The position numbers and the translations under genes are program-made. Positions 25,408 to 34,427 of a stretch of 64,000 nt of DNA are shown one piece after another (position 1 is the first letter of the stretch; the number at the start of each line of letters is the position of its first letter). The notes under the pieces are model-generated. The model worked only from the letters and a program-made list of their open reading frames with translations, did no database searches and had not been told where the DNA came from. Source of the DNA: Devosia salina (lineage in GTDB: Bacteria; Pseudomonadota; Alphaproteobacteria; Rhizobiales; Devosiaceae); contig NZ_CP080590.1 of the NCBI RefSeq assembly GCF_019504385.1, forward strand, positions 2,584,001 to 2,648,000, read 5' to 3'.

Positions 25408-26178
25408 TCACGCGCTCATTCCGCCATCGGCCATGATCATCGCGCCGGTCGTAAAGCTCGACATGTCGGACGCAAGGAACATCACGGCGCGGGCCACTTC
25501 CTCGGCGCTGCCATGGCGGCCCATGGGGATAATCTCGTTGAAGAACTCTGTCCCATCGCGGCCAATTTCGGCGCCGAGCCCCCGTTCCACCCGCAATTGG
25601 AAGTCATTGTCGATGGGTCCGGGATGCACGGTGTTGACGCGAATATTGCGCGGCGCCAGTTCCTTTGCGAGGCACCGCATCAGCCCCACCTGGGCATGCT
25701 TGGCTGTAACATTGGCTGTAACATAGGCATAGACACCCGGATCGCCGCGCGTTGCCGCCACGCTGGAGGTAATGACGAAACTGCCGCCCGATCGCATGAG
25801 CGGGCTGAAGTGCTTTGCCATCAGGAAGGCCCCTCGTACATGCACGGCATGGACGGCCTCGAACGTCTCAAGCGGATAGTCGGCAATCGGCGCAACCGTG
25901 CCGAAATTGCCGGCATTTGAAAACACTACGTCAACACCCCCAAAACGATCCTTGGCCCGGACCGCCAGCGCCGCCACATCCTCGGGCCGTGAGACGTCGG
26001 CCGCCACCAGCAGTACGTCGCCATCCGGCAGGGCGGCGCGGGCCCTTTCCAGCGCGGCAAGGTCGAGGTCAGAGAGGACGATCCGCGCCCCTTCCGCCAA
26101 CATAAGCCGCGCGGTGGCGGCGCCGATCGAACCGGCGCCACCGGTGATGACGGCGACTTTTCCCCCAAGCAGGCCCAT
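25408..26178 (-). CDS. SDR oxidoreductase with disrupted YxxxK active site
   Basis: This classical short-chain dehydrogenase has 256 residues. The NAD(P)-binding TGGAGSIGAA is at 12-21, NAG at 88-90, and the catalytic Ser is in VITSSV (138-139). The active site should read YVTAK but reads YVTANVTAK: Tyr152, then Asn156, with Lys160 eight residues after the Tyr. The cause is an exact 12-bp tandem duplication at 25701-25724. The frame stays open, but catalysis is probably lost. ATG 26178 lies 5 bp after the aldehyde dehydrogenase stop, so the two are one transcript. The likely original role was alcohol/ketone interconversion in the pathway. Confidence 0.85.
   Translation of the reverse strand: MGLLGGKVAVITGGAGSIGAATARLMLAEGARIVLSDLDLAALERARAALPDGDVLLVAADVSRPEDVAALAVRAKDRFGGVDVVFSNAGNFGTVAPIADYPLETFEAVHAVHVRGAFLMAKHFSPLMRSGGSFVITSSVAATRGDPGVYAYVTANVTAKHAQVGLMRCLAKELAPRNIRVNTVHPGPIDNDFQLRVERGLGAEIGRDGTEFFNEIIPMGRHGSAEEVARAVMFLASDMSSFTTGAMIMADGGMSA
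25701..25724. repeat. 12-bp tandem duplication in the SDR active site
   Basis: The unit TGGCTGTAACAT occurs twice head to tail. Read on the minus strand it duplicates four codons inside the catalytic YxxxK motif. Removing one copy restores YVTAK exactly, so the duplication looks recent. Confidence 0.95.
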
Positions 26179-26183
26179 CGCGG

Positions 26184-27635
26184 TCAGATCGGATAGTGGA
26201 TGGGTCCGTCCTGCACCGTGATCCAGCGCAATTCGGTAAATTCGGCGATGCCCCAATTGCCGCCGAAGCGGCCATAGCCGGAAGCCTTGACGCCACCAAA
26301 GGGCATCTGCGCCTCGTCATGCACGGTCGGTCCGTTGACATGGCAGATGCCGCTTTCAATGCGGCGGGCCACGGCCAGCGCCCGGTTGACGTCTTTGCCG
26401 AAGACGGCGGAGGACAGACCATATTCGGTATCGTTGGCGACACGAACGGCCTCGTCGATTGAACCGACACGGACCACGGTCACCACCGGACCAAAGGATT
26501 CTTCGGCATAGATGCGCATCGAGGGCGTGACCTTGTCGAGCACAGTCGCATCGATCAGTGTGCCTTCAATCTTGCCGCCGGCGGCCAGCACCGCGCCCTT
26601 GCCCACGGCGTCCTTGACCAATTGGTCGATGCGGGTCGCGGCGGTTGCGTCAACCACCGAACCTAGCGGCGTCTGGCCCTTGACCGGGTCGCCGGCGACG
26701 AGGGTCCTGGCCTTGGTCGCGAGCTTTTCGACGAAGTCGTCAGCGACAGTGTTGTCAACGACAATGCGCTCGGTGGACATGCAGATCTGGCCCTGATTCA
26801 TATAGGCGCCGAAAGCCGCCGCCGCGACCGCCTCGTCGAGGTCGGCATCATCGAGCACGATGAAGGGGGCCTTGCCGCCCAGTTCGAGCAGGGCGGGCTT
26901 GAGGTGGCGACCGGCCTTTTCTGCGATGATGCGGCCCACGCGGGTCGAGCCGGTGAAGTTCACACGACGTACCGCCGGGTGGGCGATCAGGGCCTCGACG
27001 ATTTCGGCGGCATCATGCGGAGCATTGGAAACAGCGTTGAGGGCACCTTTGGGCAAGCCGGCCTCGAGCAGACTCTCGACAATCAGACGATGCGTGCGCG
27101 GGCAGAGCTCGGAGGTCTTCATCACGACCGTATTGCCGCAGGCCAGCGGCGTCGCCAACGAGCGGACACCCAGGATGACCGGCGCATTCCAGGGCGCCAT
27201 GGCCAGAACCACGCCAGCGGCCTGACGCACGGCCATGGCCGTAGAGCCTGGCCGGTTGGAGGGTACGATCTCGCCCTTGATCTGGGTCACCAGACTGGCG
27301 GCCTCGCGCAGCATGTCGGCCGCCAGCATGACGTTGAACATGGCCCAGCCGGCGGTAGCGCCGATTTCGGCGCCCATGGCGGCGACGAAAAGTGGACCCT
27401 TTTCCTCAAGCACATCGGCCGCCTTGAGGAGGATCTTGCGACGCTCCTTGGGGGAGGACTTCGACCAGGTCGGGAAGGCCGCCGCAGCGGCATCGGCGGC
27501 GCGCTGCGCGTCGTCCACCGTCGCAGCTGCGGCACAGGTTGCCACTTCGCCGGTGATGGGGTTCAAGCGATTGAAGACGCCACCACCGGTCGCCTGTTGA
27601 TCTTCATTGCCAATGAGCAAGCCCAGTTGGTCCAT
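26184..27635 (-). CDS. NAD(P)-dependent aldehyde dehydrogenase (aryl-aldehyde type)
   Basis: It oxidises an aldehyde to the acid. The 483-residue protein has the catalytic general base Glu251 (LLELGGKAP) and nucleophile Cys285 (GQICMSTE) 34 residues apart. The C-terminal MPFGGVKASGYGRFGG and EFTELRWIT resemble vanillin, benzaldehyde and salicylaldehyde dehydrogenases. GAGGAGAAGAGCA precedes ATG 27635. It is followed immediately by the SDR and preceded by the ABC importer genes, in one minus-strand operon. The aromatic substrate is inferred from motif resemblance and the neighbouring dioxygenase. Confidence 0.92.
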   Translation of the reverse strand: MDQLGLLIGNEDQQATGGGVFNRLNPITGEVATCAAAATVDDAQRAADAAAAAFPTWSKSSPKERRKILLKAADVLEEKGPLFVAAMGAEIGATAGWAMFNVMLAADMLREAASLVTQIKGEIVPSNRPGSTAMAVRQAAGVVLAMAPWNAPVILGVRSLATPLACGNTVVMKTSELCPRTHRLIVESLLEAGLPKGALNAVSNAPHDAAEIVEALIAHPAVRRVNFTGSTRVGRIIAEKAGRHLKPALLELGGKAPFIVLDDADLDEAVAAAAFGAYMNQGQICMSTERIVVDNTVADDFVEKLATKARTLVAGDPVKGQTPLGSVVDATAATRIDQLVKDAVGKGAVLAAGGKIEGTLIDATVLDKVTPSMRIYAEESFGPVVTVVRVGSIDEAVRVANDTEYGLSSAVFGKDVNRALAVARRIESGICHVNGPTVHDEAQMPFGGVKASGYGRFGGNWGIAEFTELRWITVQDGPIHYPI

Positions 27636-27662
27636 TGCTCTTCTCCTCACTTCTGGATGCTG

Positions 27663-28379
27663 TTATGCGGCCGCGCCGCCAAGGAAGGCCTGTTGCACTG
27701 CCGGATCGGTCTTGAGTGCCTCGGCAGAATTTTCACCCACAATGCGGCCCGCCTCCATGAGATAGCCGCGGTCGGAAATCGATAGAGAAATCGAGACATT
27801 TTGCTCGACCAAAAGCAGCCCGACGCCCGTTTCCTTGACGCGGCGGAGCGCATTGAACAGCTCGGTCACGACGATTGGCGCCAGGCCAAGACTCGGCTCA
27901 TCGAGCATGAGAAATCTCGGATTGCTCATCAGCGCCCGACCGATGGCCACCATCTGCTGTTCGCCCCCCGACATGGTGCGCACCAGCTGGCTCTTGCGTT
28001 CGGCAAGGCGCGGAAAAAGATCATAGATCAGCGCATTGCGCTCAGTTTCGCCGGAGCGGGCACGCTTCGGATTGGCACCCAGAAGCAGGTTCTCCTCAAC
28101 GCTGAGGTCACCAAAGACCCCGCGCCCCTCGGGCACCAGCGCAATCCCAGCCTCGGGAATGAGATGCGGTTTGGTGCCCAGGATAGACTTGCTGTCGAGC
28201 AGAACATTGGAACCCATCTCGGCCTTTGCCGGGCCCGCAATGGCCTTGAGCAGCGAGGACTTCCCCGCACCATTGGCCCCAAGAATGACGACCGTTTCGC
28301 CTTCGGCAATGCGGATGCTGATGTCGTGGAGCGCCAGATGGCGGCCATAGCGCAGCGAGAGGTTTTGGGTCTCAAGCAT
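27663..28379 (-). CDS. livF: Branched-chain-amino-acid-type ABC transporter ATPase (LivF)
   Basis: This is the second ATPase of a HAAT-family importer, with 238 residues. Walker A is LGANGAGKSSLLKAI, the signature is MSGGEQQMVAIGRALMS and Walker B is RFLMLDEPSLGLAPI. The MSGGEQQM form and LAPIVV are typical of LivF. Its ATG overlaps the livG stop by 8 bp. Clustering with aldehyde dehydrogenase and dioxygenase genes suggests the cargo is an aromatic compound rather than an amino acid; HAAT systems for aromatic acids are known. Confidence 0.9.
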   Translation of the reverse strand: MLETQNLSLRYGRHLALHDISIRIAEGETVVILGANGAGKSSLLKAIAGPAKAEMGSNVLLDSKSILGTKPHLIPEAGIALVPEGRGVFGDLSVEENLLLGANPKRARSGETERNALIYDLFPRLAERKSQLVRTMSGGEQQMVAIGRALMSNPRFLMLDEPSLGLAPIVVTELFNALRRVKETGVGLLLVEQNVSISLSISDRGYLMEAGRIVGENSAEALKTDPAVQQAFLGGAAA

Positions 28380-29100
28380 GGCCCTCTCCCAGATAGGCGG
28401 AAATCACGGCGGGGTCAGCCAGCACATCGGCGGTCGGACCGTCAGCGATTTTTGTACCGACATTCATCACCACGGCCCGGCTGCACAACGCCCGCACCGC
28501 CTCCATGATGTGCTCGACGAGCAGTACGGTCATGCCGCGTCTGCTGAGCGCTGTGATCAGATCGATGCCGGTACGCAATTCGGTCGGGTTCAGACCAGAA
28601 AGCCATTCGTCCAGCAGTAGCAGGCGAGGCTCGGCGGCCAGGGCCCGCGCCAGTTCCATGCGCTTTTGGTCGATATAGGTCAGGTCATTTGCATGTTCGC
28701 CACCACGCCCACCCAGGCCGACTTCGGCGAGCAACTCCTCGGCGCGTTCTTCCGCTGCCCGCCCCCACAGATGATTGGGGCGGAAGGCGAGCGCCGCGAC
28801 GACGTTTTCGGCCACGGTCAGCGAAGGCAGGATGCGCACAAGCTGGAAGGTACGCGCCACACCCTTATGGGCAATCCGGTTTGGGGCAAGCCCGCCAATG
28901 GATTGCCCCGAAAGTGTAATCCTGCCAGACGTCGGCGCGAGTGCGCCGGAGATCATGTTGAGCACTGTGGTTTTGCCCGAGCCATTGGGCCCGAGCAGCG
29001 CGACAGTTTCGCCCTCGGCCACCGTGAAGCTCACCTCGTTGACCGCCGTAAGGCCGCCGAACTGCTTCCGCAGGGTCCTGATATCGAGAAGCGTAGTCAT
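28372..29100 (-). CDS. livG: Branched-chain-amino-acid-type ABC transporter ATPase (LivG)
   Basis: This is the first ATPase of the HAAT importer, with 242 residues. Walker A is LGPNGSGKTTVLNMI. The helical region is characteristic of LivG (KGVARTFQLVRILPSLTV). The expected LSGG signature is weak: the segment reads LTYIDQKRMELARALA, as often seen in LivG-like proteins, followed by LLLLDEWLSGLNPTE, where the usual DEP is DEW. The ATG at 29100 overlaps the livM stop (TAATG). A longer reading frame upstream belongs to a livM shadow. Confidence 0.9.
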   Translation of the reverse strand: MTTLLDIRTLRKQFGGLTAVNEVSFTVAEGETVALLGPNGSGKTTVLNMISGALAPTSGRITLSGQSIGGLAPNRIAHKGVARTFQLVRILPSLTVAENVVAALAFRPNHLWGRAAEERAEELLAEVGLGGRGGEHANDLTYIDQKRMELARALAAEPRLLLLDEWLSGLNPTELRTGIDLITALSRRGMTVLLVEHIMEAVRALCSRAVVMNVGTKIADGPTADVLADPAVISAYLGEGHA

Positions 29101-30032
29101 TAGGCGGCCTCCCCCCTGCGTTTGAGGTGTTTCCATCCATCCTCGACACCTGCGAGCACACCGCGCGGCACCACGAAGACGATGGCGATGAAGAGAAGGC
29201 CGAGGATGATCGAATAGTGGTTGGGAAAGTTGGCGCTGAGCCATTCGAACAGCAGGAAGAGCGGGATGGCCCCCAAAGCCGGACCCCATAGCCGGTTGGC
29301 TCCACCCAAGAGCGCCATGATCAGCGTCAGGAAGGAGATAGTCGGATTGAAGACGATCGAGGGCTCGACATAGGTCCAGCGCGGCGCCTGAATGGCGCCG
29401 ACCAGCGTGATGATTGTAGCGCTGACCGCAAAGAGCGCGAGTTTCACACCGGCAATGTTGATGCCGGTATGAGCAGCAACGGTCTCGTCATCGCCAATGA
29501 CCTTGAGGGCAAGGCCGAGCCGCGACCGGGAGATCAACCAGCCAATGGCGATGGTCACCGCCGCAATGGCCAGCAATTGCCAATAGATCTGCTCGGCTGT
29601 GATAGGCAGGAAGATATAGCGACCAAGCGTGCCGGTGATATTGACCTCATACCAGGTGACGAGCTGGCGGATGAGCTCGGCCAGACCGAAGGTGAAGATG
29701 ACGAAATAGACGCCTGCGAGCCTGAGGGTCGCGAGCCCCACGATGAGCGCCACGGCAAGGCCAATCGCAGCCGCCGCCATCAACACCGCCCAGTAAGGCA
29801 AGGTTTCGCTCAGGACCGCCACCGTGTAGGCACCAATGCCGAAAAAGGCGACCGTGGCCAGCGACACATAGCGGGTCGGCCCCGAGAACAGCGCCCAGGC
29901 GCTGGCCAGCGCGACATAGCCGGTCATGCCCAGCAACAGGCCAACTCCATAGGCGCCGAGCTGAGTTGGCATCCAGGCCAGAGCCGCGAGGCCGAGGACA
30001 ACAAGAATAGAAACGAGAATAGTGCGGGTCAT
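29100..30032 (-). CDS. livM: Branched-chain-amino-acid-type ABC permease (LivM)
   Basis: This inner-membrane permease has 310 residues with about nine hydrophobic helices. Family features include the GPTRYVSLATVAFFGIGAY segment and the cytoplasmic loop GLALKVIGDDETVAAHTGIN that contacts the ATPases, followed by LLGGANRLWGPALGA. The start at 30032 overlaps the livH stop by four bases (ATGA). It pairs with LivH in the membrane. Confidence 0.9.
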   Translation of the reverse strand: MTRTILVSILVVLGLAALAWMPTQLGAYGVGLLLGMTGYVALASAWALFSGPTRYVSLATVAFFGIGAYTVAVLSETLPYWAVLMAAAAIGLAVALIVGLATLRLAGVYFVIFTFGLAELIRQLVTWYEVNITGTLGRYIFLPITAEQIYWQLLAIAAVTIAIGWLISRSRLGLALKVIGDDETVAAHTGINIAGVKLALFAVSATIITLVGAIQAPRWTYVEPSIVFNPTISFLTLIMALLGGANRLWGPALGAIPLFLLFEWLSANFPNHYSIILGLLFIAIVFVVPRGVLAGVEDGWKHLKRRGEAA

Positions 30033-30901
30033 CGTCCGGCAGCCTTTCCGAACAGGCCCGCGGGCTTCCACAGAAGCACCACGAGGAAGAGACAATAGGT
30101 GGCGGCGAGGGTCAGCCCCGGGTCGACATAGGTGGCGACCAGGGTTTCAACGACGCCCAGCAGCAGCCCGGCGATGAGCGCACCCATGAGATTGCCGAGC
30201 CCTCCCATGATGACGATGACCAGCGCCTTCATGGTGAAGACTACACCCATGGAGGCATTGAAGGTCTGGTACATGGAGATCATCACCCCGCCCGAGGCGG
30301 CCAGCATGGTGCCCAGCGCAAAGGCGAAGCGGGCTGTGCGGTTGACGTCGATGCCGACAAGGGGCGCTGCATCGAGGTTGACGGCTATGGCTCGGATGGT
30401 CGTGCCCCAGCGGGTGCGGGTCAGCACAGTGAACAGGGTTGCTCCAATGATGACGGCCAGCGCAAAGGCCAAGAGGCGATTGGCGGCGACATTGGCACCC
30501 AGCACGTTGATGCCGGTATTGAGGAAACTGTAGCTGGTATAGTTCGACCCAAAGGTTACCAGCATCACACCCTGGATGACGAATAGAAGGCCAAAAGTGG
30601 CCAGGATCGAATCCACTTCCAGTGTGCCGCTCTTTTTCGAGCGGGTGACCAGTGGCCGCATCATCACGCCATAGATGACGTAGCCGAAGGCAAAGGCGGC
30701 CGGCAGGATGATGCCCAGGCCCAGGATCGGGTTGATCCCGAAGGTTGAAAAGAGCAGGAAGGCGGCAAAGGCGGCAAAGATCAGGATCTCGCCATAGGCG
30801 AGGTTCATGATGCGCGAGATGCCGTATTGGAGTGTCAACCCCATGGCGACCAGCGCATAAGTGCCGCCCAGCACCAGCCCGGTAATCAGTGTGGCGATCA
30901 T
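30029..30901 (-). CDS. livH: Branched-chain-amino-acid-type ABC permease (LivH)
   Basis: This permease has 290 residues and about eight hydrophobic helices. It begins MIATLITGLVLGGTYALVAM, contains the family segment YGISRIMNLAYGE, and carries the coupling loop TTIRAIAVNLDAAPLVGID and the terminal-helix motif GGLGNLMGALIAGLLLG. GGAGAAAGACGAA precedes ATG 30901. The binding-protein gene lies 186 bp upstream with a hairpin in between, which may set a higher level for the binding protein than for the membrane parts. Confidence 0.9.
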   Translation of the reverse strand: MIATLITGLVLGGTYALVAMGLTLQYGISRIMNLAYGEILIFAAFAAFLLFSTFGINPILGLGIILPAAFAFGYVIYGVMMRPLVTRSKKSGTLEVDSILATFGLLFVIQGVMLVTFGSNYTSYSFLNTGINVLGANVAANRLLAFALAVIIGATLFTVLTRTRWGTTIRAIAVNLDAAPLVGIDVNRTARFAFALGTMLAASGGVMISMYQTFNASMGVVFTMKALVIVIMGGLGNLMGALIAGLLLGVVETLVATYVDPGLTLAATYCLFLVVLLWKPAGLFGKAAGR

Positions 30902-31046
30902 TTCGTCTTTCTCCGGCTGCCGCCAGATCGCAAGTCTAGTGGCGCTATGCATTGGCGGAACGGTTCATCGCCGAGGGCAGGTGTTCGAGGCGCCCCCTCC
31001 CGGCCCCGCTGAAGACGGAAGTGAGAAGAACCCACCGGACCAACTC

Positions 31047-31069
31047 CCTCCCCCTGCTGGAGGGGGAGG
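31047..31069. repeat. GC-rich hairpin between binding protein and permease genes
   Basis: CCTCCCCC and GGGGGAGG form perfect eight-base arms with a TGCTGGA loop. No U tract follows in the direction of transcription. Such hairpins resemble the small palindromic intergenic elements common in Hyphomicrobiales. It may stabilise the upstream mRNA segment or attenuate expression of the permeases. Confidence 0.45.
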
Positions 31070-31087
31070 ATTAGCGTCGGGGTAGTC

Positions 31088-32317
31088 TTACTGCGCCGGC
31101 CAGGGGGCCTTGGGCAGCCTTGGTGCAACCGCGCCTTCGCGGTCCGCGGGGGCCACGGCAACGAACACGCCGTCCTGCCACTGGCCACCGAACCAGAGCG
31201 TGCGCAGCTGGTTGTCTTCGAGCTTGACCTCGCCCAGTACGGTTTCGAACGTTCCGTTGGAGAGTTCCTCGGAGACCGCTTCACGATCCAGTCCACGGCG
31301 CTTGATGGCCTCCTGCAGCATCTGCAGGCTGTTATAGGTCACGACAGAACCCCACCAATCCGGAGCCTGTCCGATGAATTCTGTGTGGCGGGCGCGATAG
31401 TCCATCACAGCCTCATTGGTCGGGTCGATGCCGCCCAGGCTCATGACGCCTTCGATCTTGTCGCCATTATTGGCCTGGTAGACCGGAAAGCCGACGCCCA
31501 CGCCCATATAGAGGACCTTGGGATTGTACTGGGCCACCTGGGCCTGCTGGGTCAGCGCAAACGTGTCAGGCGGATAGGAGAAGGCCACGAATGTATCAGC
31601 GCCCGAAGCGGCCGCTTCGCTCAACATCGGCGTAAAGTCGGTGGTCCCCACCGGGTAGGTCACGTCATAGGCGATGTTGATGCCTGCATCGGCAAAGGAC
31701 TGGCGGGCGGCGGTGATCAGGTCGATGCCAAAACCGTCGGCCACCGAAATGACTGCGACGTCATTGTTGATGGTTCCGGCGGCTTTCTGGTCGTTGAGGA
31801 TCTGGGCAAGGGCCTCGGTATAGTCGTGGCCACCGCCGAGCAGCCAGAAGCTCTTTTTCCAGCGCTGCACGAATTCCGGGGCCTTGTCGGTCACCGCAGA
31901 CACGGCGAGTTGGGGATAGCCGAAACGGTCGAACAGCGGCGCGACGGCGAGGTTAAAGCCGGTGCCCCAGGGCGGCAGGATGAAGTCGACCTGGTCCTGG
32001 GTGGCGAGGCGCTCGACAGCGCGCACAACTTCCTCGGAGGCCGATCGGTCGTCATATTCAATGACTTCGATGGGCAGGCGGGTGCCGTCGGGCAGCTCGA
32101 GACCGCCGGCCTCGTTCACTTCATGCACCCAGAGCTGATAGTTCGGGAGCGTGGTAATGCCGGCGCCGCCGGCATTGGCGCCGGTCTTGGAAATGGCATA
32201 GCCGATTTTGACCGAAGTACGATCCTGGGCGGAAACGGCTGCAACGCCGACGCTGGCCAGCAGGGTCGCGGCAAGGCCGATGGCACGCAGGGCGGACCTG
32301 CGGGAAAACAGAGTCAT
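31088..32317 (-). CDS. HAAT-type ABC transporter substrate-binding protein
   Basis: This periplasmic ligand-binding protein has 409 residues and a LivJ-like (Peripla_BP_6) fold. The N-terminus MTLFSRRSALRAIGLAA has a twin-arginine-like SRRSALR before a hydrophobic stretch cut near AVSAQ. The first strand SVKIGYAISKTGANAGGAG is typical. AAGGAGGAACCC directly precedes ATG 32317. It is first in the operon with livHMGF, the aldehyde dehydrogenase and the SDR, and is divergent from an AraC regulator. Ligand unknown, probably aromatic by context. Confidence 0.9.
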   Translation of the reverse strand: MTLFSRRSALRAIGLAATLLASVGVAAVSAQDRTSVKIGYAISKTGANAGGAGITTLPNYQLWVHEVNEAGGLELPDGTRLPIEVIEYDDRSASEEVVRAVERLATQDQVDFILPPWGTGFNLAVAPLFDRFGYPQLAVSAVTDKAPEFVQRWKKSFWLLGGGHDYTEALAQILNDQKAAGTINNDVAVISVADGFGIDLITAARQSFADAGINIAYDVTYPVGTTDFTPMLSEAAASGADTFVAFSYPPDTFALTQQAQVAQYNPKVLYMGVGVGFPVYQANNGDKIEGVMSLGGIDPTNEAVMDYRARHTEFIGQAPDWWGSVVTYNSLQMLQEAIKRRGLDREAVSEELSNGTFETVLGEVKLEDNQLRTLWFGGQWQDGVFVAVAPADREGAVAPRLPKAPWPAQ

Positions 32318-32427
32318 GGGTTCCTCCTTGGGCCCTGTTCGGGCCGACGGTGCCGGGACGCCTTTGACTGTTCTCCGGCCACGGGACAAACGCTACACGG
32401 GAACCTCGCCTCACAAGAATAGACTTT

Positions 32428-33363
32428 TTGCGGAGAAACTTGTACTTTTACCGCGAATTGGAGCGAGATTTGCGCAAGCTAGACACGACTCTAGGTGGTC
32501 ACCCATTCGTCGAACTGGCGCGCGAACTGGACGGACAGGTCGTCGCCACCACCCTCGATACTTCGCGTTGGACCCTGCCGGGCGATCAGAACTGCGTCTT
32601 CGTGCTGATTTCGGGATCAGGCGCAGTAACCACGGCAAGCGAAGCCGTACCCCTGCAGGCGCCCAACCTGATCTGGATTCCCGCCGGACAGCGGGCCGAG
32701 CTGATGCTGCTGGCCGGATCGCGGGGGGCTTGGCTCACTATGTCGAACGCAGCGCTAGGGCAAATCGCCCTGCCCGGCCATATTGCCGAAGACATGCGGC
32801 GGTTTGCGGCCAGGCCTCAACTGGGAACGCGGATCGAGCGAGAAGTCGCCGCCCGTCTCGCGACCCTTTTCACCCTCATGACTGAGGAATTGCGCGCCAG
32901 CGTCTCCGGCTCGGAGGACATGGTGAGACACCAATTGGCGATCGTGGCTATTCTGCTCTGGCGCATATCCGACCTGGCGCCCTCCACCGCCCGGCCGGCC
33001 CCGCGCACCATCGTCAGCAACTTTCTCTCCATGGTGGACCTGCAAATGCGTAGCCATTGGTCAGTGGGCGATTATGCGCGCTACTTGGGCGTCAGTGTCG
33101 ACCGGCTGACCAGCGCGGTTCAGCGTGCCACCGGGCAGACTCCGCTTGGTCTGATCCATGCGCGGCTCTTTGCTGAGGCGCGGTTGATGATCGAGAATTC
33201 CGGCCTGCAGATTGCCGAAATTTCGGCCCATCTTGGCTTTGACGATCCGGCCTACTTTTCGCGCTTCTTCAAGCGGCTGAGCGGCAAGTCACCAAGACAA
33301 TTCCGGCAGGATGCAGCCATGAGCCAAGTCCGCGATGGCGGGTCTTATGCCGCTTGGCCATGA
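32428..33363 (+). CDS. AraC family transcriptional regulator
   Basis: This regulator has 311 residues or fewer. An N-terminal cupin-like sensing region carries an aspartate/asparagine-rich strand (RWTLPGDQNCVFVLISGSG). The C-terminal AraC domain has two HTHs: GDYARYLGVSVDRLTSAVQR, then IAEISAHLGFDDPAYFSRFF followed by SGKSPRQFR. It is divergent from the binding-protein gene, with 110 bp between, and so likely controls the importer and dehydrogenase operon. The start is uncertain: TTG 32428 is the longest; other in-frame TTGs at 32440 and beyond also have GGAG-like sequences. No ATG is near. Confidence 0.88.
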   Translation: MRRNLYFYRELERDLRKLDTTLGGHPFVELARELDGQVVATTLDTSRWTLPGDQNCVFVLISGSGAVTTASEAVPLQAPNLIWIPAGQRAELMLLAGSRGAWLTMSNAALGQIALPGHIAEDMRRFAARPQLGTRIEREVAARLATLFTLMTEELRASVSGSEDMVRHQLAIVAILLWRISDLAPSTARPAPRTIVSNFLSMVDLQMRSHWSVGDYARYLGVSVDRLTSAVQRATGQTPLGLIHARLFAEARLMIENSGLQIAEISAHLGFDDPAYFSRFFKRLSGKSPRQFRQDAAMSQVRDGGSYAAWP

Positions 33364-33451
33364 CTCGAGTTGCTCTGCCGGCCCCTGGTAAACCTCTCTT
33401 CAGAGATGGCGCACCAATCCGGTTGCACTGCGTTGGGCGGGATGGCCGATT

Positions 33452-34309
33452 TTGGCAAGCAGTGGGGGCAACCCAATGGCAGGAAAGAGGCAATATCCTT
33501 ATTGCCTTGGTGCTCCAGAGGTCGCTTTGGATGCCGTCTTCGATCTCATGCCCCAGACTGCTTTGCGCTCGATTGGGTTCGCCAACTATGCCGATGCGCT
33601 GACATCCAAGCGCATCCACGAGGCAACGCTGCGCACCCTGCAATACGCCACCTTTGCGCTGTTCTTCGAGTTCGTCTTCGGATTTGGCGCGGCGCTGCTG
33701 TTCTCGGCCATCGCCGACAGGTCGCACTGGCATCGCACCATCTTTGCTCTACCCCTCATGATTTCACCCATCGTGGCCGGTCTGCTCTGGCGCTTCCTGC
33801 TGGTCGGAGACATCGGCATCCTCAACCACGCGCTCTCGGCCTTCGGCATCATTGCGAGCCCCAAGGCCATCAACTGGCTGTCGGACACCGACATCGTGAT
33901 CTACTCGGTTGCCTTCGCGGACATCTGGTTGACCACTTCCTTTGTTGCGCTGGTTAGCTATGCGGGCCTCACCAATATTCCCACGGATCTGCTCGAAGCC
34001 GCCCGGATTGATGGCGCCAATGCTCTCAAGCGGTTCTGGCACGTCACCCTGCCACTGATGCGTCCGGTCATTGCTGTCGTCGTCATCGTCCGCGGAATTG
34101 ACGCGCTCAAAACCTTCAATCTCATCTGGATCCAAACACAGGGTGGGCCACGTCAGGCGAGCGAAGTGTTCTCCATGAATATCTACCAGCGCATGGTGCA
34201 CTATGGCGACCTGGGGGAGGCCTCGGCATCCGCCACGCTGTTCCTGATTTTCATGATGGGGCTGGTCGCCCTGGCCTACTGGAAGATCTGGAGGACAGAC
34301 AAAGGCTGA
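33452..34309 (+). pseudogene. Sugar ABC permease (MalF/UgpA type), degenerate N-terminus
   Basis: Most of a binding-protein-dependent permease is present, with the EAA loop EAARIDGANALKRFWHVTLP and helices on both sides. The first membrane helix is missing or collapsed: the segment before ANYADALTSKR reads as a hydrophilic, gapped remnant (GAPEVALDAVFDLMPQTALR). No ribosome site or binding-protein gene lies upstream. The following permease is cut after about 43 codons. I read this as the decaying left part of a sugar importer operon, not a functional transporter. Confidence 0.65.
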
Positions 34310-34427
34310 TCGTACCGCGCCGGACTTCGGCAAGACCTTGATCAACCTGGCGGCGCTGGCTTTGGTCCTCTCCTATGCCCTGCCCTACGTCTATCTCGTT
34401 TCAACGTCGCTGAAGCCTGCGGCCGAT
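34302..34427 (+). pseudogene. Sugar ABC permease (MalG type), 5' fragment
   Basis: In the frame starting AAG at 34302 there is a short leader and then the first helix of a MalG-type permease (LALVLSYALPYVYLVSTSLKP followed by AADVQQ). The reading then changes abruptly to integrase sequence around 34426. The gene has lost all downstream helices and the EAA loop. The junction suggests insertion or deletion associated with the integrase. Confidence 0.6.
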
